This document shows positions 16,056 to 27,589 of a stretch of 57,933 bases of DNA, piece after piece (position 1 is the stretch's first letter; every line of letters begins with the position of its first letter). This stretch comes from an uncultured Verrucomicrobiota bacterium. Lineage in GTDB: Bacteria; Verrucomicrobiota; Verrucomicrobiia; Limisphaerales; UBA9464. The DNA is taken from contig CAINWP010000142.1 in NCBI GenBank assembly GCA_903854475.1, positions 1 through 57,933 of the forward strand, read 5' to 3'. The notes beneath the pieces were generated by a model that saw only the letters and a program-made list of their open reading frames with translations, ran no database searches and was not told where the DNA came from. The translations under genes and the position numbers were made by a program.

Positions 16056-16347
16056 CGGAGGAGTGGAGCGCTGCGCCGATCAAGCCCCCGGGTCACCGGC
16101 CCGGTCAAGCCTGTCCCCAACGAATCCGCACCTTCGACCATTCTGCCTACTTTGAACCTGTCACTCTATACGCAGCCACTGGAAGCCCGGCCGGCGCGAC
16201 TCCCCAATCGAATCCTCACCCAACTCGATTCCAAACATTGAACCTGTCACTCTATTGCGGTTTCTACTTTGAACCTGTCACTCTATTTGATTTCTGGCTT
16301 CATCGAATCCTTGATTGAAACGGTAGGGATTCTAACTTCTCTCTCTG
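16056..16347. other. divergent intergenic region between GH84 operon and Rrf2 gene
   Basis: 292 bases without a gene. It must hold the promoter of the minus-strand GH84 operon and that of the Rrf2 gene. The most visible content is a cluster of three direct repeats (listed separately). I could not place convincing -35/-10 pairs; TTGATT at 16311 lies too close to TTCTAA at 16330 for a normal promoter. Confidence 0.6.
16151..16287. repeat. three direct repeats of TTGAACCTGTCACTCTAT
   Basis: Three 18-base copies at 16152-16169, 16238-16255 and 16269-16286 are identical in TTGAACCTGTCACTCTAT. Two are preceded by CTACT. Spacing is 86 and 31 bases. The 12-base core TGAACCTGTCAC recurs at 33905-33916 beside the RAYT gene. 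On the minus strand the core reads GTGACAGGTTCA. They look like REP-type dispersed repeats, although regulatory sites are possible. Confidence 0.85.
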
Positions 16348-16809
16348 ATGAAGCTGACCGTCCGCGGTGAATACGCCCTGCGCGCCCTGACCCACCTTGG
16401 GTTGCGCTATTCGCCCAAGGTCATCCAAATTTCGGCGATCTCATCGGCGGAAAACATCCCGAAGCGTTTCCTCGAGCAAATTCTCAACGACCTCCGGACA
16501 GGAGGGTTCGTCGAAAGCCGTCGCGGAGTCGCCGGAGGATACCGTCTGGCCAAACCGCCGGAGAAGATCGTCATCGCCGGGGTGATCCGACACATCGAAG
16601 GAGCTTTGGCTCCGATTGGCTGTGTTTCAGAAAACTATTACGAGAAATGCAACTGCCCCGATGAGGCCCGATGCGCCCTGCGCTCAATCATGAAGGAGGT
16701 CCGCGACTCCATCGCCCACCTCCTCGAAAAAACCACCCTCGCTAATCTGGTCACCCGCGCCGAAAAGCTCAAGGCCGCCGACCTAGCCGATGCGGACTTC
16801 GTGATCTGA
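16348..16809 (+). CDS. Rrf2 family transcriptional regulator with cysteine cluster
   Basis: 153 aa. The N-terminal winged helix begins MKLTVRGEYALRALTHLG and contains FLEQILNDLRTGGFVESRRGVAGGYRLA, the family recognition region. The cysteines are C92, C101, C103 and C109. IscR uses three cysteines in the same region to hold a [2Fe-2S] cluster, so iron-sulfur or redox sensing is plausible. It is divergent from the GH84 operon and upstream of the NCS2 permease gene. No isc or suf genes are in the window, so the regulon is unknown. Confidence 0.92.
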   Translation: MKLTVRGEYALRALTHLGLRYSPKVIQISAISSAENIPKRFLEQILNDLRTGGFVESRRGVAGGYRLAKPPEKIVIAGVIRHIEGALAPIGCVSENYYEKCNCPDEARCALRSIMKEVRDSIAHLLEKTTLANLVTRAEKLKAADLADADFVI

Positions 16810-16887
16810 GATTCAACCATCGCCTCAAATCACCGTGTTACGGCCCAACGCCGCTGCGGTATCCGCGCTAGTGACGCATTCCGAGCA

Positions 16888-16906
16888 TGATGATCACTAA
16901 TCATCA
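16888..16906. promoter_or_regulatory. 7-bp inverted repeat upstream of the nucleobase permease gene
   Basis: TGATGAT (16888-16894), spacer CACTA, ATCATCA (16900-16906): a perfect dyad typical in size of a dimeric regulator site. It lies about 175 bases upstream of the permease start, in the 271-base gap after the Rrf2 gene. A second perfect palindrome, GGGACCGGTCCC, is at 16986-16997. The function of both is unproven. Confidence 0.4.
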
Positions 16907-17080
16907 CCACCCTCCTCTCGACTGCGGGCAGCTTGGCGACTCCCAATGCGGTGAAAAAGTCTGTCCCCGGGCACAAACCCTCGACGGGACCGGTCCCCAA
17001 CGGGCTACCAGCCAGGCACGGCTCGCCTCCTGCTTCCGCGGGGATGTTAATTTCCTCAGTCACAAGAACACTTCCACCTC

Positions 17081-18409
17081 ATGATCGAACGTTGGTTTCA
17101 ACTGACCCACCACGGCAGCACGATCCGCAAGGAGATCATCGCCGGCATCACCACCTTCGCCGCCATGGCCTACATTCTGGCGGTGAACCCGGCGATTCTC
17201 GGGATGAGTGGCATGGACAAGGGAGCCCTCATCACCGCCACCGCCCTGGCCTCAGCCATCATGACTCTCGCCATGGCTCTAGCCACCAACTACCCCATCG
17301 CGCTGGCTCCGGGCATGGGCTTGAATGCGTTCTTCACTTTCGGCATTTGCCTCGGTGCCAAGATCCCTTGGCAGGCGGCCCTAGGACTGGTGTTTTACGG
17401 AGGCGTCCTGTTTATGGTCCTGAGTCTGACGGGCATCCGTCAGCGCTTGTTGGAGGCCATTCCCCAGGAACTTAAACTGGCTATCACCTGCGGTATCGGG
17501 CTTTTTATCGCCTTCATCGGCCTCAAGAACGGGGGGGTCATCGTGGACAATCCGGCCACACTGGTAGGCTTGGCCGCCTTCAACCAACCCAGCCCCCTGA
17601 TGGTCATGGCCGGCGTTGTCGTGGCCGCGGCGTTGGTCTGGAGAAAAGTGCCCGGTGCAATCATCCTGACCGTGATCGGACTCACGATCTTGGGACTCTT
17701 CACCCAGACCTCCGACGGCAAGGGCGGACTCATTCCCATCACCCGGATGCCCGAGGCCTGGGTCTCCATGCCCGCCTCGCTGTCTCCGAGCTTTTTGAAA
17801 CTAGACCTCGGTTATTTCTGGAGCCACTGGCGCCAATGCCTCCCCATCCTGCTCTCCCTGCTCTTCGTGGATCTCTTCGACAACATGGGTACCTTAATCG
17901 GCGTGTGCCACCGGGCCGGATTGCTCGATTCGAGGGGGCAGTTGCCGAAGATCGGTCGTGCCCTCATGGCCGACGCCTCGGCCGCCATGGTTGGATCGGT
18001 CTTGGGAACCAGCACCGTGACCAGCTACATCGAATCAGCCGCCGGCGTCGAAGCGGGCGGCCGTACCGGCCTGAGCGCCATTATCACGGCTGGGTGTTTC
18101 CTTGTGGCTTTGTTCCTGTCTCCGCTCATCGCCATCATTCCCGAGGTGGCAACAGCCCCGGTCTTGGTTCTGGTGGGCATCTTCATGATGCAGAGCATCG
18201 CTGAGTTGGACCTCAAAGACTTCTCCAAGGCCGTTCCTGCGGTCATTACCATGATCGCCATGCCCCTGACCTTCAGCATCGCCGAAGGCATTGCTCTCGG
18301 ATTTGTGGCCTACATCGGCTTCAGCCTATTGACCGGACGTGCTCGCACCGTGCCCCCGCTCGCACACCTGCTGGGGCTACTCTTCTTGGCTCATCTGATT
18401 TTCCGATGA
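17081..18409 (+). CDS. NCS2-family purine base permease (AzgA/PbuG type)
   Basis: 442 aa with about a dozen membrane segments. It matches AzgA-like hypoxanthine/guanine/adenine:proton symporters: N-terminal EIIAGITTFAAMAYILAVNP, the half-helix motif NYPIALAPGMGLNAFFTF (near 69-86), LFVDLFDNMGTLIGV (near 265-279) and GTSTVTSYIESAAGVEAGGRTGL (starting near 308), each diagnostic for the family. It imports purine bases across the inner membrane. Its stop overlaps the start of the nucleosidase gene (ATGA), which points to use of bases released outside the cytoplasm. Confidence 0.93.
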   Translation: MIERWFQLTHHGSTIRKEIIAGITTFAAMAYILAVNPAILGMSGMDKGALITATALASAIMTLAMALATNYPIALAPGMGLNAFFTFGICLGAKIPWQAALGLVFYGGVLFMVLSLTGIRQRLLEAIPQELKLAITCGIGLFIAFIGLKNGGVIVDNPATLVGLAAFNQPSPLMVMAGVVVAAALVWRKVPGAIILTVIGLTILGLFTQTSDGKGGLIPITRMPEAWVSMPASLSPSFLKLDLGYFWSHWRQCLPILLSLLFVDLFDNMGTLIGVCHRAGLLDSRGQLPKIGRALMADASAAMVGSVLGTSTVTSYIESAAGVEAGGRTGLSAIITAGCFLVALFLSPLIAIIPEVATAPVLVLVGIFMMQSIAELDLKDFSKAVPAVITMIAMPLTFSIAEGIALGFVAYIGFSLLTGRARTVPPLAHLLGLLFLAHLIFR

Positions 18410-19326
18410 AACCGATTTGGCTCCTCTTGCTCTGTTTCGGATGCGGTTGCTCATCGGCCTCGCTGAAATCAGTTCGTGACCGACGTCCGGGTCCCTTCAT
18501 CGCGGTGATGGCCGCCTACCCGCCGGAGATCGAAGCCAACGAATCCGTCCTGACCGAGGGCGGAACCCGTGTGGCCACCTGGCGGATCGACGGAATTGTC
18601 TTCCAGCATGTCCGCTTCGAAGGCCACGACCTCCTGCTCTTCCCTAGCGGCGTGAGCATGGTCAATGCTGCCATGAACACCCAGAAGGCGCTCGATCGCT
18701 TCAGGATCAGCCACGTGTTCTTCGCCGGAATCGCAGGCGGCATTAATCCAGAGCGACACATCGGTGATGTGGTCATCCCAGAACACTGGTACCACCACAG
18801 CGAGGCGGCCTACCTCAACCCGCGTCCCGATGGCACCGGTTACGTGCTGCCCGACTACTTCAAACCCAAACGGGAGAATTTTGGTTTCATCTTCCCTGAC
18901 ACCGTGGAAGTCATCCGCGAAGGCATGGCCAAACCGGAGTCCCGGGAAACATTTGATGCAGACCCTCAACTTCTGGCCATCGCCCAAAAGGCCATTCATC
19001 ACGTTCCGCCCATCCAATTGGGTTCACGGACGGCTGAACTGACGGTCGGGGGCAACGGAATCTCCGGCCCCGTGTTCCTCGACAACCGCCAGTACCGCCA
19101 GTGGGCGTTTCGAGTCTGGAAGGCCGACTGCCTCGACATGGAATCAACCGCCATCGCACAGGTCTGTTGGGCCAACCAAACACCTTTCCTCATTGTCCGC
19201 AGTCTGAGCGACCTGGCGGGCGGACAAGAAGGCATCAACGACGCTGACCGAACGGAACGCCCTGTCTCCCGCCACGCCTCAATAGTCCTACGGGAAATCC
19301 TGAAGCGACTCCCGGCGCATCACTAA
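18406..19326 (+). CDS. exported nucleoside phosphorylase/nucleosidase-family lipoprotein
   Basis: 306 aa. A hydrophobic leader with Cys-rich end (LLLLCFGCGCSS) looks like a lipoprotein signal, with C13 or C15 as the lipidated residue. The body is the PNP/MTA-SAH nucleosidase fold: GVSMVNAAMNTQKALDRF near 84-101, FFAGIAGGINPERHIGDVVIPE near 106-127, the ribose-binding CLDMESTAIAQ (E246) and the catalytic-aspartate motif SLSDLAGG (D269). The set is that of MTAN-like nucleosidases. Export is unusual, since the classic enzymes are cytoplasmic. Coupling to the purine permease suggests hydrolysis of extracellular purine nucleosides followed by base import. Substrate preference cannot be read from sequence. 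Confidence 0.85.
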   Translation: MKPIWLLLLCFGCGCSSASLKSVRDRRPGPFIAVMAAYPPEIEANESVLTEGGTRVATWRIDGIVFQHVRFEGHDLLLFPSGVSMVNAAMNTQKALDRFRISHVFFAGIAGGINPERHIGDVVIPEHWYHHSEAAYLNPRPDGTGYVLPDYFKPKRENFGFIFPDTVEVIREGMAKPESRETFDADPQLLAIAQKAIHHVPPIQLGSRTAELTVGGNGISGPVFLDNRQYRQWAFRVWKADCLDMESTAIAQVCWANQTPFLIVRSLSDLAGGQEGINDADRTERPVSRHASIVLREILKRLPAHH

Positions 19327-19633
19327 TCTTCCTCCCGGTGGGGCTCACATAACCCACCGGAAATTTGGCGAGATCCGCCCGCAAGAATTTTGCCCGGAGG
19401 CATCCAGCATCGTGAGACAACTGAGACAACACAACTGCGTCACTGTGTCACTCTGTCGCATTCCATTCCCCTGACCGAACGAACTTATTCGTCACTAGCA
19501 CTTCAAAAGTGACCAGAAATCGATGATTTCCATCGGTTTTTATCGAAATCCTAAATTTTCGTCGTCCCGCTGAAATCGGCATTCGCCTTGCAGGTGGCTG
19601 AGAACAACAGAGGCACTTAAACGGAAACCGACT
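19327..19633. other. intergenic region upstream of dnaK
   Basis: 307 bases. It contains imperfect repeats near 19415-19435 (TGAGACAAC twice) and 19438-19458 (GTCACT/CTGTC runs). GTCACT (19491) and AGTGAC (19508) form a loose dyad that encloses CACTTCAAAAGTG. A terminator-like hairpin is listed separately. I see no CIRCE element (TTAGCACTC-N9-GAGTGCTAA) and no clear heat-shock sigma promoter. There is no strong Shine-Dalgarno before the dnaK ATG. Confidence 0.5.
19517..19541 (+). terminator. hairpin with U run upstream of dnaK
   Basis: AAATCGATG, loop ATTTC, CATCGGTTTTT: a nine-pair stem (one G-U) ending in a T run. It may end the permease-nucleosidase transcript, about 190 bases after that stop codon. 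It could instead lie in the dnaK leader. The stem is AU-rich and modest. Confidence 0.4.
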
Positions 19634-21571
<1,938 letters not shown>

Positions 21572-21651
21572 TCCCCTCAAAACCCATTTGCCCTGCCGTT
21601 CCAACGGCGGGCTTCATCCGCACAACACAACACTACACTAGTAACCATCAT

Positions 21652-21945
21652 ATGGCACTGAACGTAAAACCCCTGGGCGATCGCGTCCTCGTGGAAATCG
21701 GCGAGGAAAAAGAAATCAAAAAGGGAGGAATCATCATCCCGGATTCCGCCAAGGAAAAACCGTCTGAGGGCCTCGTGAAGGCACTCGGAACCGGCAAGAC
21801 TGGTGACGACGGCAAGAAGGTGGCCTTCGAGGTCAAGGTCGGTGATCGCGTTTTGGTTTCCAAGTACGGCGGCACCGAGGTCAAGATCGACGGCAAGGAA
21901 TACAAGATCTTCAGCACCGACGACCTGATCGCAATCGTTGGCTAA
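21652..21945 (+). CDS. groES: co-chaperonin GroES
   Basis: 97 aa, the normal length. It contains the N-terminal [22 protein letters not shown], the mobile loop region [18 protein letters not shown], and the C-terminal [22 protein letters not shown]. It caps GroEL in the folding cycle. It lies 80 bases after dnaK and 71 bases before groEL. A GC-rich inverted repeat in the dnaK-groES gap (CCCTGCCGTTCCAACGGCGGG, near 21591) might tune read-through but lacks a T run. Confidence 0.97.
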   Translation: MALNVKPLGDRVLVEIGEEKEIKKGGIIIPDSAKEKPSEGLVKALGTGKTGDDGKKVAFEVKVGDRVLVSKYGGTEVKIDGKEYKIFSTDDLIAIVG

Positions 21946-22016
21946 TCGCCAATCGGCTAATCCCTATTTGGCTGATTCCCACTCTCAACAACAACATTCA
22001 CAACACACTCTAGAAC

Positions 22017-23651
<1,635 letters not shown>

Positions 23652-23680
23652 GTCCCACACCGTTTCCTCTCGGACAGTTC

Positions 23681-23716
23681 AAAAGCGCGGCCTTCGTAGG
23701 AGGGTCGCGCTTTTTT
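23681..23716 (+). terminator. intrinsic terminator after groEL
   Basis: AAAAGCGCG and CGCGCTTTT arms, a 16-base loop and six T residues, about 30 bases after the groEL stop. It ends the chaperone transcript before convergent ldcA. Confidence 0.85.
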
Positions 23717-23776
23717 CAATTCACCACAGCCCTGCGCCGATGGCGACGATTCGATCGCATCCAAAGCCCCGACCCA

Positions 23777-24721
23777 TTAAACCACCGCTGCCTCCAGCAG
23801 GGACACCGTCTGCTTCTTGCCATCCACGCGAACCGGAATTCCCCAAGGCAGCGTGACCTTCCGCGGTACATGGCCATACGGAAACTGGGCCAGAATGGGT
23901 CCGGGGATTCCCTTCAGCACCGATTGCCACACCGCCTCCAAATCATGGAACGGGTGAGCCGGATCAGCCGCAGAGGTGTGCGTGAATTGCCCAAGCAACA
24001 ACCCACTGGCCCGCCCCATCACACCGGCTAATCGCAATTGGGTCAGCATGCGATCCACCCGGTGGAACTGCTCATACACATCTTCCAAGGCCAACACCGC
24101 ACCGGAATAGTTCGGCGAAAATGGCGTCCCTAACAAGGCCACCACCAGCGAGAGGCAACCTCCCAGCAACGGGCCTTCACCGGTACCGACCTGGCGTGTC
24201 TGCAAGGGATGATCTTCGGGCAGCGGCAGTCGCCCACGGGTACGCCGTGAAGTCACCAATCGCCAGAAGCTCTCCTCAGTTTCCGGATCCGGAGTACTCG
24301 CAAACTCCACTGCAGCGAGGGGCCCCGAAAAACTCACCAAACCGGTCTTGCGAAACAGAGCCAGTTGCAACGCGGTAATGTCGCTGTAGCCAACCACGAT
24401 CTTGGGATCCCGCTGGACTGCCGAATAGTCGATTTGATCGAGCAGGCGCGGAGTACCATAGCCCCCTCGAAGGGCCATGATCGCCCGAACTCGCGAATCA
24501 CGGAGCATTCCGTTGAGATCGGACAACCGCTCTTCATCAGTACCCGAGAAAGCGCCGTCGTGCCCCAGAGCATGGGTGCCGACTTCAACACGATACCCCC
24601 GCCCCTCGAGGTAGCGGACACACCCTTCCACTCGCTCGGGCCGCCATAGGGCCCCAGCTGGGGCCACCAGACCCACGACGTCACCGCGTCGCAACGCCCG
24701 TGGACGCAGGATGTTTTTCAT
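23777..24721 (-). CDS. LD-carboxypeptidase, peptidase family S66
   Basis: 314 aa. All family signatures are present: N-terminal RRGDVVGLVAPAG, RAIMALRGGYGTPRLLDQID near 79-98, the nucleophile in GYSDIT (S113), GGCLSLVVALLGTPF near 188-202, catalytic glutamate in LALEDVYE (E214) and histidine in GHVPRK (H285). Family members remove the terminal D-alanine from murein tetrapeptides during recycling, or act on microcin-like peptides. No signal peptide, so cytoplasmic. Its ATG overlaps the ribE stop (ATGA), making it the last gene of the long minus-strand operon. Confidence 0.92.
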   Translation of the reverse strand: MKNILRPRALRRGDVVGLVAPAGALWRPERVEGCVRYLEGRGYRVEVGTHALGHDGAFSGTDEERLSDLNGMLRDSRVRAIMALRGGYGTPRLLDQIDYSAVQRDPKIVVGYSDITALQLALFRKTGLVSFSGPLAAVEFASTPDPETEESFWRLVTSRRTRGRLPLPEDHPLQTRQVGTGEGPLLGGCLSLVVALLGTPFSPNYSGAVLALEDVYEQFHRVDRMLTQLRLAGVMGRASGLLLGQFTHTSAADPAHPFHDLEAVWQSVLKGIPGPILAQFPYGHVPRKVTLPWGIPVRVDGKKQTVSLLEAAVV

Positions 24722-25347
24722 TTTCGCGCCCGGACAAAGCGCTCCACATACTTGCCGAGCATGTCCGCCTCCAAATTGACCACATCGCCCACCAGCCTCT
24801 CCCTCAGCGCGGTCACCTCATAGGTGTGCGGGATGATCCAAATGCGAAATCCACCCCGAAACACATCGGCCACCGTGAGGCTGATTCCGTCCACAGCTAC
24901 AGACCCCTTGAAGACGATGTAGCGCCTAATGGCCGCGGGCGCTGTGATTTCGAGAATATGATCCCGGCCGCGACGCTCCCAGGTGCGAATCGTTCCAGTG
25001 CCATCAATGTGTCCGGTGACAAAATGTCCACCGAGACGGTCCCCGGCGGCCAGAGATCGCTCCAAATTCACCGCCGAGCCGGGTTTCACTGCCGACAAGT
25101 TTGTGCGATCCCAGGTTTCTTGGAGAAGATCAAAGGCGAGGCAGGTCCCGGCACCCGCGGCCTTGCTCCCTCCGGCACGAATTGCTCGTCGCGCCACCAC
25201 AGTGAGGCAGCACCCATTCACGGCAATGCTGTCTCCCAAGCGGGCCCCCTTGGCCGTCACTCGGGCATCCACCCACAGGCGAACAGAATCATCCTTTGGT
25301 TCTACCCGACGCACGGTTCCCGTCTCTTCAACCAATCCAGTGAACAT
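24718..25347 (-). CDS. ribE: riboflavin synthase, alpha chain
   Basis: 209 aa made of two tandem lumazine-binding repeats. The first starts MFTGLVEETGTV, the family's invariant N-terminus, with GDSIAVNGCCLTV near 38-50. The second has GGHFVTGHIDGTGTI near 105-119 and GSVAVDGISLTV. The enzyme dismutates two 6,7-dimethyl-8-ribityllumazine molecules into riboflavin. It lies 152 bases after ribD and overlaps ldcA. The lumazine synthase and GTP cyclohydrolase II genes are not in the window. I saw no FMN riboswitch upstream. Confidence 0.96.
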   Translation of the reverse strand: MFTGLVEETGTVRRVEPKDDSVRLWVDARVTAKGARLGDSIAVNGCCLTVVARRAIRAGGSKAAGAGTCLAFDLLQETWDRTNLSAVKPGSAVNLERSLAAGDRLGGHFVTGHIDGTGTIRTWERRGRDHILEITAPAAIRRYIVFKGSVAVDGISLTVADVFRGGFRIWIIPHTYEVTALRERLVGDVVNLEADMLGKYVERFVRARK

Positions 25348-25499
25348 GTCTTCTCCTTAGCTGAAACGATTCAGTAGGCCAGCGATCATCCGGCGGATCT
25401 TCCCCTCCTAGAAAAACTCAAGGTGAACGTCACCCATGGCTCGCCCTGAGGCAACCATCTGCGGCGCAAGCGCCCGCCGTCCAACGGAATCCTCCAGAC

Positions 25500-26633
25500 T
25501 CAGCCCGATATCGCCCGAACCACACGCGCTGTGATGAACAAATCCTCACCAAAACGGCTTAATTCCACGTCGGTGAGACTGGGAGCTTCTGCCAACGAGC
25601 GAAACCCTCGTCCAGCGACCGACCGGCGAGATTCCTCACCGCCCAGTATTCGCGGCGCATAGAAAAACGCGGTCCGATGCACGAGACTGGCGGTAAAAAA
25701 CGAGGCGAGCACCGTTCCTCCGCCCTCCACCAGCAGGTGCAGGACTCCCATGCGACCCAACTCAGGCATGAGCCACGCGAGGTCGATCCTTCCTTCTCGC
25801 TCCGGTGCCTGCAGCACAGTCACGCGCGTCTGCAAGGCTTCGACCGCCTCACGGGCAGCCGATTCACCGACCACCACGAGAGTGCTGGCCCTTTCATCAT
25901 CGGAGACGAGACGACAACCCAGTGGGGTCCGAGCCCGAGTATCGAGAATGATCCTCCGCTTCATGGGAAGCCACCCCGGTCGGCGAAACCCCGGCTGAGT
26001 CCGCACTGTCAAACTAGGATCGTCTGCCAGAACCGTCTCAACGCCAACCAAGACGGCGTCGACACCCAGGCGCAAATGCTGGGCATGGGCTCGCGATTGC
26101 GGACCCGTGATCCACTTCGATTCACCCGAAGCGGTGGCGATCTTGCCGTCGAGAGTCATGGCCGACTTAGCCGTCACCCACGGAATCCGATGCACTATCC
26201 AGTGGTTAAATGCTTCGTTGATCCGGTTGGATTTTGCCTCAAGCACGCCAGAATCAACCGTGATCCCCGCTTCCCGTAGCAGCACCAAACCGTGGCCGGC
26301 ATGGCGCGGATTGGGGTCTACTGCGGCAACCACCACCCGCGAAACCCCTGCCCTCATTAATGCCTCGGTGCAGGGAGGCGTGCGCCCGTGAGAACAGCAG
26401 GGCTCCAGGGTGACGTAAACCGTTGCGCCCGACACCGACCGCTGGCGACGAGCCGCATCGGCCAAGGCTTCTATCTCCGCATGTGGAGCACCCGCCCGAT
26501 GATGCCATCCGCGGCCAATCACCTCGCCATCCTGGACTAAGACGGCTCCAACCAGTGGGTTCGGCGATGTCTGACCGTAAGCCCGCTTTGCCAACCTCAG
26601 GGCCTGAGCCATGAATTGCTCGTCGGGAGTCAT
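25500..26633 (-). CDS. ribD: bifunctional riboflavin biosynthesis deaminase/reductase RibD
   Basis: 377 aa, two domains. The N-terminal zinc deaminase has HAEIEAL (H51, E53) and PCCSHGRTPPC (C79 and C88 as zinc ligands). The C-terminal reductase begins about residue 150 (TAKSAMTLDGKIATASGESKW) and contains LLVEGGGTVLASFF near 305-318. It deaminates and then reduces the pyrimidine intermediate of riboflavin synthesis. It starts 20 bases after the ftsY stop. The 152-base gap before ribE holds only a small GGTGA/TCACC hairpin near 25411. Confidence 0.97.
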   Translation of the reverse strand: MTPDEQFMAQALRLAKRAYGQTSPNPLVGAVLVQDGEVIGRGWHHRAGAPHAEIEALADAARRQRSVSGATVYVTLEPCCSHGRTPPCTEALMRAGVSRVVVAAVDPNPRHAGHGLVLLREAGITVDSGVLEAKSNRINEAFNHWIVHRIPWVTAKSAMTLDGKIATASGESKWITGPQSRAHAQHLRLGVDAVLVGVETVLADDPSLTVRTQPGFRRPGWLPMKRRIILDTRARTPLGCRLVSDDERASTLVVVGESAAREAVEALQTRVTVLQAPEREGRIDLAWLMPELGRMGVLHLLVEGGGTVLASFFTASLVHRTAFFYAPRILGGEESRRSVAGRGFRSLAEAPSLTDVELSRFGEDLFITARVVRAISG

Positions 26634-26653
26634 GGATCCGTCTCAGAACGCGC

Positions 26654-27571
26654 TTAGCCCTTGGCTGAGAACAAAGCCTCGGCGAACTCCCGGGCATTGA
26701 AAGCCTGAAGGTCTGCGGCTTGTTCGCCCACTCCGATGAACTTCACCGGAATGCCCAACTCCCGCTGGATAGCCACGACCGCCCCGCCCTTGCTGGTGCC
26801 GTCCAGCTTGGTGATGACCAAGCCTGTCAGCTTCACCAACTTATGAAATTCCCGAGCCTGAACCATTGCATTCATGCCAGTGGAACCGTCCAGCACCAGC
26901 AGCACCTCATGCGGCGCCCCAGGGAGCTTGCGGTCGACCACCCGATGCACTTTTTGCAACTCTTGCATCAGGTTGTGTTTGGTATGCAAGCGACCGGCCG
27001 TGTCGATAAAGAGCCACCGGGCATTACGGGCCTGCGCAGCCACAACGGCGTCGTGGGCCACCGCCGCGGGATCGGCCTGGTAAGCCCCGGCGATGACAGG
27101 GATTTCCAATCGGCTTCCCCACAATTGGAGCTGCTCAATGGCGGCAGCGCGAAAGGTGTCGCAGGCTGCGAGGATCGCTGGCTCTCCGCGCTCAGCCATG
27201 CGCTTGGCCAACTTGGCACAGGTGGTCGTTTTTCCGGTTCCATTCACCCCCACCATCGAGACCACCGTCACGCCATCCGGCCGGGCTATCAGTGCCGGAT
27301 CCATGCCTCCCAGACTCCGCTCGACTTCAGTGATGGCGATGTCCACGAAGTCCAAACCAGACTTTCCCTGAGTCTCGAAGGCGACACGGACTGCAGCCAG
27401 AATTTGCTGGGTCATGGGCAGACCCAGGTCGGCCGCCAATAAGGCCGATTCGAGTTCTTCGACACTCTGCGCCGTCAGCTTCGGAGATCGGGTAACAATC
27501 CGCTGGATCTCGTGAGCCAGCGATGTGGCGGTCTTGGTGAAGGCAGATTTAAGTTTGTCGAAGAATCCCAT
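26654..27571 (-). CDS. ftsY: signal recognition particle receptor FtsY
   Basis: 305 aa, the short NG-domain form without a long acidic A domain. The N domain occupies about 1-85. The GTPase has P-loop GVNGTGKTTTCAKLAKRM near 109-126, DTFRAAAIEQLQLWG, DTAGRLHTKHNLMQEL near 200-215, and TKLDGTSKGGAVV near 258-270. It docks SRP-ribosome complexes at the membrane. The lack of an acidic membrane anchor is common outside Enterobacteria. It is placed between the PHP gene and ribD, within one transcription unit. Confidence 0.96.
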   Translation of the reverse strand: MGFFDKLKSAFTKTATSLAHEIQRIVTRSPKLTAQSVEELESALLAADLGLPMTQQILAAVRVAFETQGKSGLDFVDIAITEVERSLGGMDPALIARPDGVTVVSMVGVNGTGKTTTCAKLAKRMAERGEPAILAACDTFRAAAIEQLQLWGSRLEIPVIAGAYQADPAAVAHDAVVAAQARNARWLFIDTAGRLHTKHNLMQELQKVHRVVDRKLPGAPHEVLLVLDGSTGMNAMVQAREFHKLVKLTGLVITKLDGTSKGGAVVAIQRELGIPVKFIGVGEQAADLQAFNAREFAEALFSAKG

Positions 27572-27589
27572 GGGGTCGGTCTGTATTCG

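Noticed and set aside
16107-16118. Second possible repeat family AAGCCTGTCCCC, with similar strings near 16956 and 57921
   Set aside because: Only 8-10 bases are shared, the contexts differ, and it may be chance in GC-rich DNA.
19491-19513. CIRCE-like dyad before dnaK
   Set aside because: The GTCACT/AGTGAC arms do not match TTAGCACTC-N9-GAGTGCTAA in sequence or spacing.
25348-25499. Possible FMN riboswitch before ribE
   Set aside because: The 152-base gap is too short and lacks the conserved RFN blocks. Only a five-pair hairpin is present.
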